Part shown: piece by piece, positions 22,489 through 23,255 of the stretch
How the letters are laid out: each line of letters begins with the position of its first letter
Numbering within the stretch: position 1 is the stretch's first letter
DNA from: Thermoprotei archaeon
GTDB taxonomy: Archaea; Thermoproteota; Thermoprotei_A; Sulfolobales; WANQ01
DNA length: 23,255 bases
Reading direction: 5' to 3'
Assembly (NCBI GenBank): GCA_027038805.1
Contig: JALWGO010000282.1
Location: 1 to 23,255 of the forward strand
Made by a program: the position numbers and the translations under genes
Notes under the pieces: generated by a model
What the model was told of the DNA's origin: nothing
Database searches by the model: none
The model's input: the letters and a program-made list of their open reading frames with translations, nothing else

Positions 22489-23109
22489 CTACTCGAATAG
22501 GTTCCTAGGTACTAGTATTGTTGCTAGTACCTGGTAGTCTACTCTTAATTGTTGGAATAATTGTTGTAGGGCTTGTTCTCTCTTAACTGGTACTATGATT
22601 AACCCTGGCCCTATTCTCCTCCCGCCTAGCTTCTCGATTAGTCCCTTAGCTCTAACCCTATACCCTCTAGAAGTTACAACTGTTCCGACGAGTTTCTTGA
22701 GCACGCTCTTGGTGGGTGCCTTATACCTTATTATGAGGCATGGCTCGTAGTCTGGGGGAGCAGTTTTTGTTAATGGTGCTTCAGTTGAATGATAGATTAC
22801 TAGTCCCTCTAGTAATGCATTATAATATAGTTTTCTTTTCTCACTGCTTTCATAGACGTCATTAACGGTTAGGGCTATTGGTTGGAGTATGGAGAACCCG
22901 TTTTCTGATGCTATTTTCACCGCGTATTCTTCGCATTCATAGGGTTTTTCTCTAACTATTAGCAATAAGTCTATATCGCTCTTACCCCTAGCGTCACCAC
23001 GCGCATAGCTTCCATACAGTATTGCTTGGAGGATGCTGCATTTTCCCAGTAGTTTTCTTACAAGATCTTTTAAGAAGTCTTCAACCATGTCTAATGGTAG
23101 AGCGGTCAT
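22489..23109 (-). CDS. MNT-type nucleotidyltransferase with C-terminal extension
   Basis: This 206-residue protein has the full nucleotidyltransferase motif: LYGSYARGDARGKSDIDLLLIV with G33-S34 and metal-binding D45 and D47. That part resembles minimal nucleotidyltransferases, which are usually only 100-150 residues. Here a further domain follows (about 120-206), including CLIIRYKAPTKSVLKKLVGTVV and RGYRVRAKGLIEKLGGRRIGPGLIIVPV, which I do not recognise and which is basic enough to contact nucleic acid. The ATG overlaps the stop of an upstream HEPN-like gene as ATGA, the classic HEPN-MNT arrangement of toxin and adenylylating antitoxin. Unlike the MNT at 16800, its Gly-Ser motif is intact, so it is likely catalytic. 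Confidence 0.82.
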   Translation of the reverse strand: MTALPLDMVEDFLKDLVRKLLGKCSILQAILYGSYARGDARGKSDIDLLLIVREKPYECEEYAVKIASENGFSILQPIALTVNDVYESSEKRKLYYNALLEGLVIYHSTEAPLTKTAPPDYEPCLIIRYKAPTKSVLKKLVGTVVTSRGYRVRAKGLIEKLGGRRIGPGLIIVPVKREQALQQLFQQLRVDYQVLATILVPRNLFE

Positions 23110-23255
23110 CCCTTAGCACCTAGAACGTCTTCAACAATACTTAATGCTTCACGAGCTAACTCTAATGCCTTCCTAGCTAGTTCGCCATTCTCTAAGAGAT
23201 ATGTTCCACGCTTATAGATCCTGTCGAGTTCATCTAGTATAACTAGGAGTCTATA
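23106..23255 (-). CDS. HEPN-like protein, C-terminal fragment cut by window edge
   Basis: The minus strand reads 49 open codons from the window edge to a TGA at 23106-23108 that overlaps the MNT start. The visible tail is helical: ILDELDRIYKRGTYLLENG, then LARKALELAREALSIVEDVL. This matches the C-terminal helices of HEPN proteins, and the position directly before an MNT gene supports it. The N-terminal part is outside the window. The R-x4-6-H motif is not visible here: RIYKRGTY has Tyr where a His might be expected. Confidence 0.6.
   Translation of the reverse strand, partial: YRLLVILDELDRIYKRGTYLLENGELARKALELAREALSIVEDVLGAKG

Overview
The window looks like a piece of a hyperthermophilic crenarchaeal chromosome, probably Desulfurococcales-like. 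The family assignment is inference: the base composition is AT-rich, AGA/AGG and ATA codons dominate, TTG and GTG starts are common, Shine-Dalgarno sites are GGTG/GAGG-type, and archaeal TATA boxes can be seen. The gene set (Dps-like ferritin, Lhr helicase, Tfx regulator, SpoIIM-like membrane protein, M29 aminopeptidase, family-5 binding protein with a Thr-rich stalk) suits a peptide-fermenting thermophile. No rRNA, tRNA, CRISPR array, insertion sequence or phage gene was recognised.

Layout. 1-1055: a truncated Dps-like ferritin gene and a divergent Fur-family regulator share an intergenic region holding two copies of a 24-bp element. 1064-2797: a vapBC toxin-antitoxin pair leads into a stand-alone homoserine dehydrogenase. 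2853-4867: two membrane genes, a thioredoxin-fold/CcdA fusion and a SpoIIM-like protein. 5101-12646: a peptide-use block with an M29 aminopeptidase, a family-5 ABC importer (binding protein and two permeases, no ATPase nearby), and two tandem amidohydrolase paralogues, one of which has lost two metal or catalytic residues. 12907-16282: a large Lhr-type helicase and a Tfx-family DNA-binding protein. 16370-17141: a HEPN/MNT pair whose nucleotidyltransferase seems to start at CTG. 17290-20561: a glycosylation-site-rich surface protein, a small C4HC3 zinc protein, and a winged-helix protein fused to a beta-repeat domain. 20558-22479: a small helical protein coupled to a nitroreductase, then an M19 dipeptidase. 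22489-23255: a second MNT nucleotidyltransferase and the tail of its HEPN partner.

How the genes fit together. Aminopeptidase, peptide-type importer, amidohydrolases and membrane dipeptidase suggest import and breakdown of peptides. The Fur/Dps-like pair suggests a metal- or peroxide-responsive iron-storage switch. Three toxin-antitoxin-like modules lie within 23 kb, which points to accessory character. The most striking non-coding signals are the duplicated operator at 516-579, a 10-bp inverted repeat over the importer promoter (6448-6481), a perfect 20-bp palindrome upstream of the helicase (12814-12833), and a pseudoknot-shaped pair of inverted repeats at 17144-17211.
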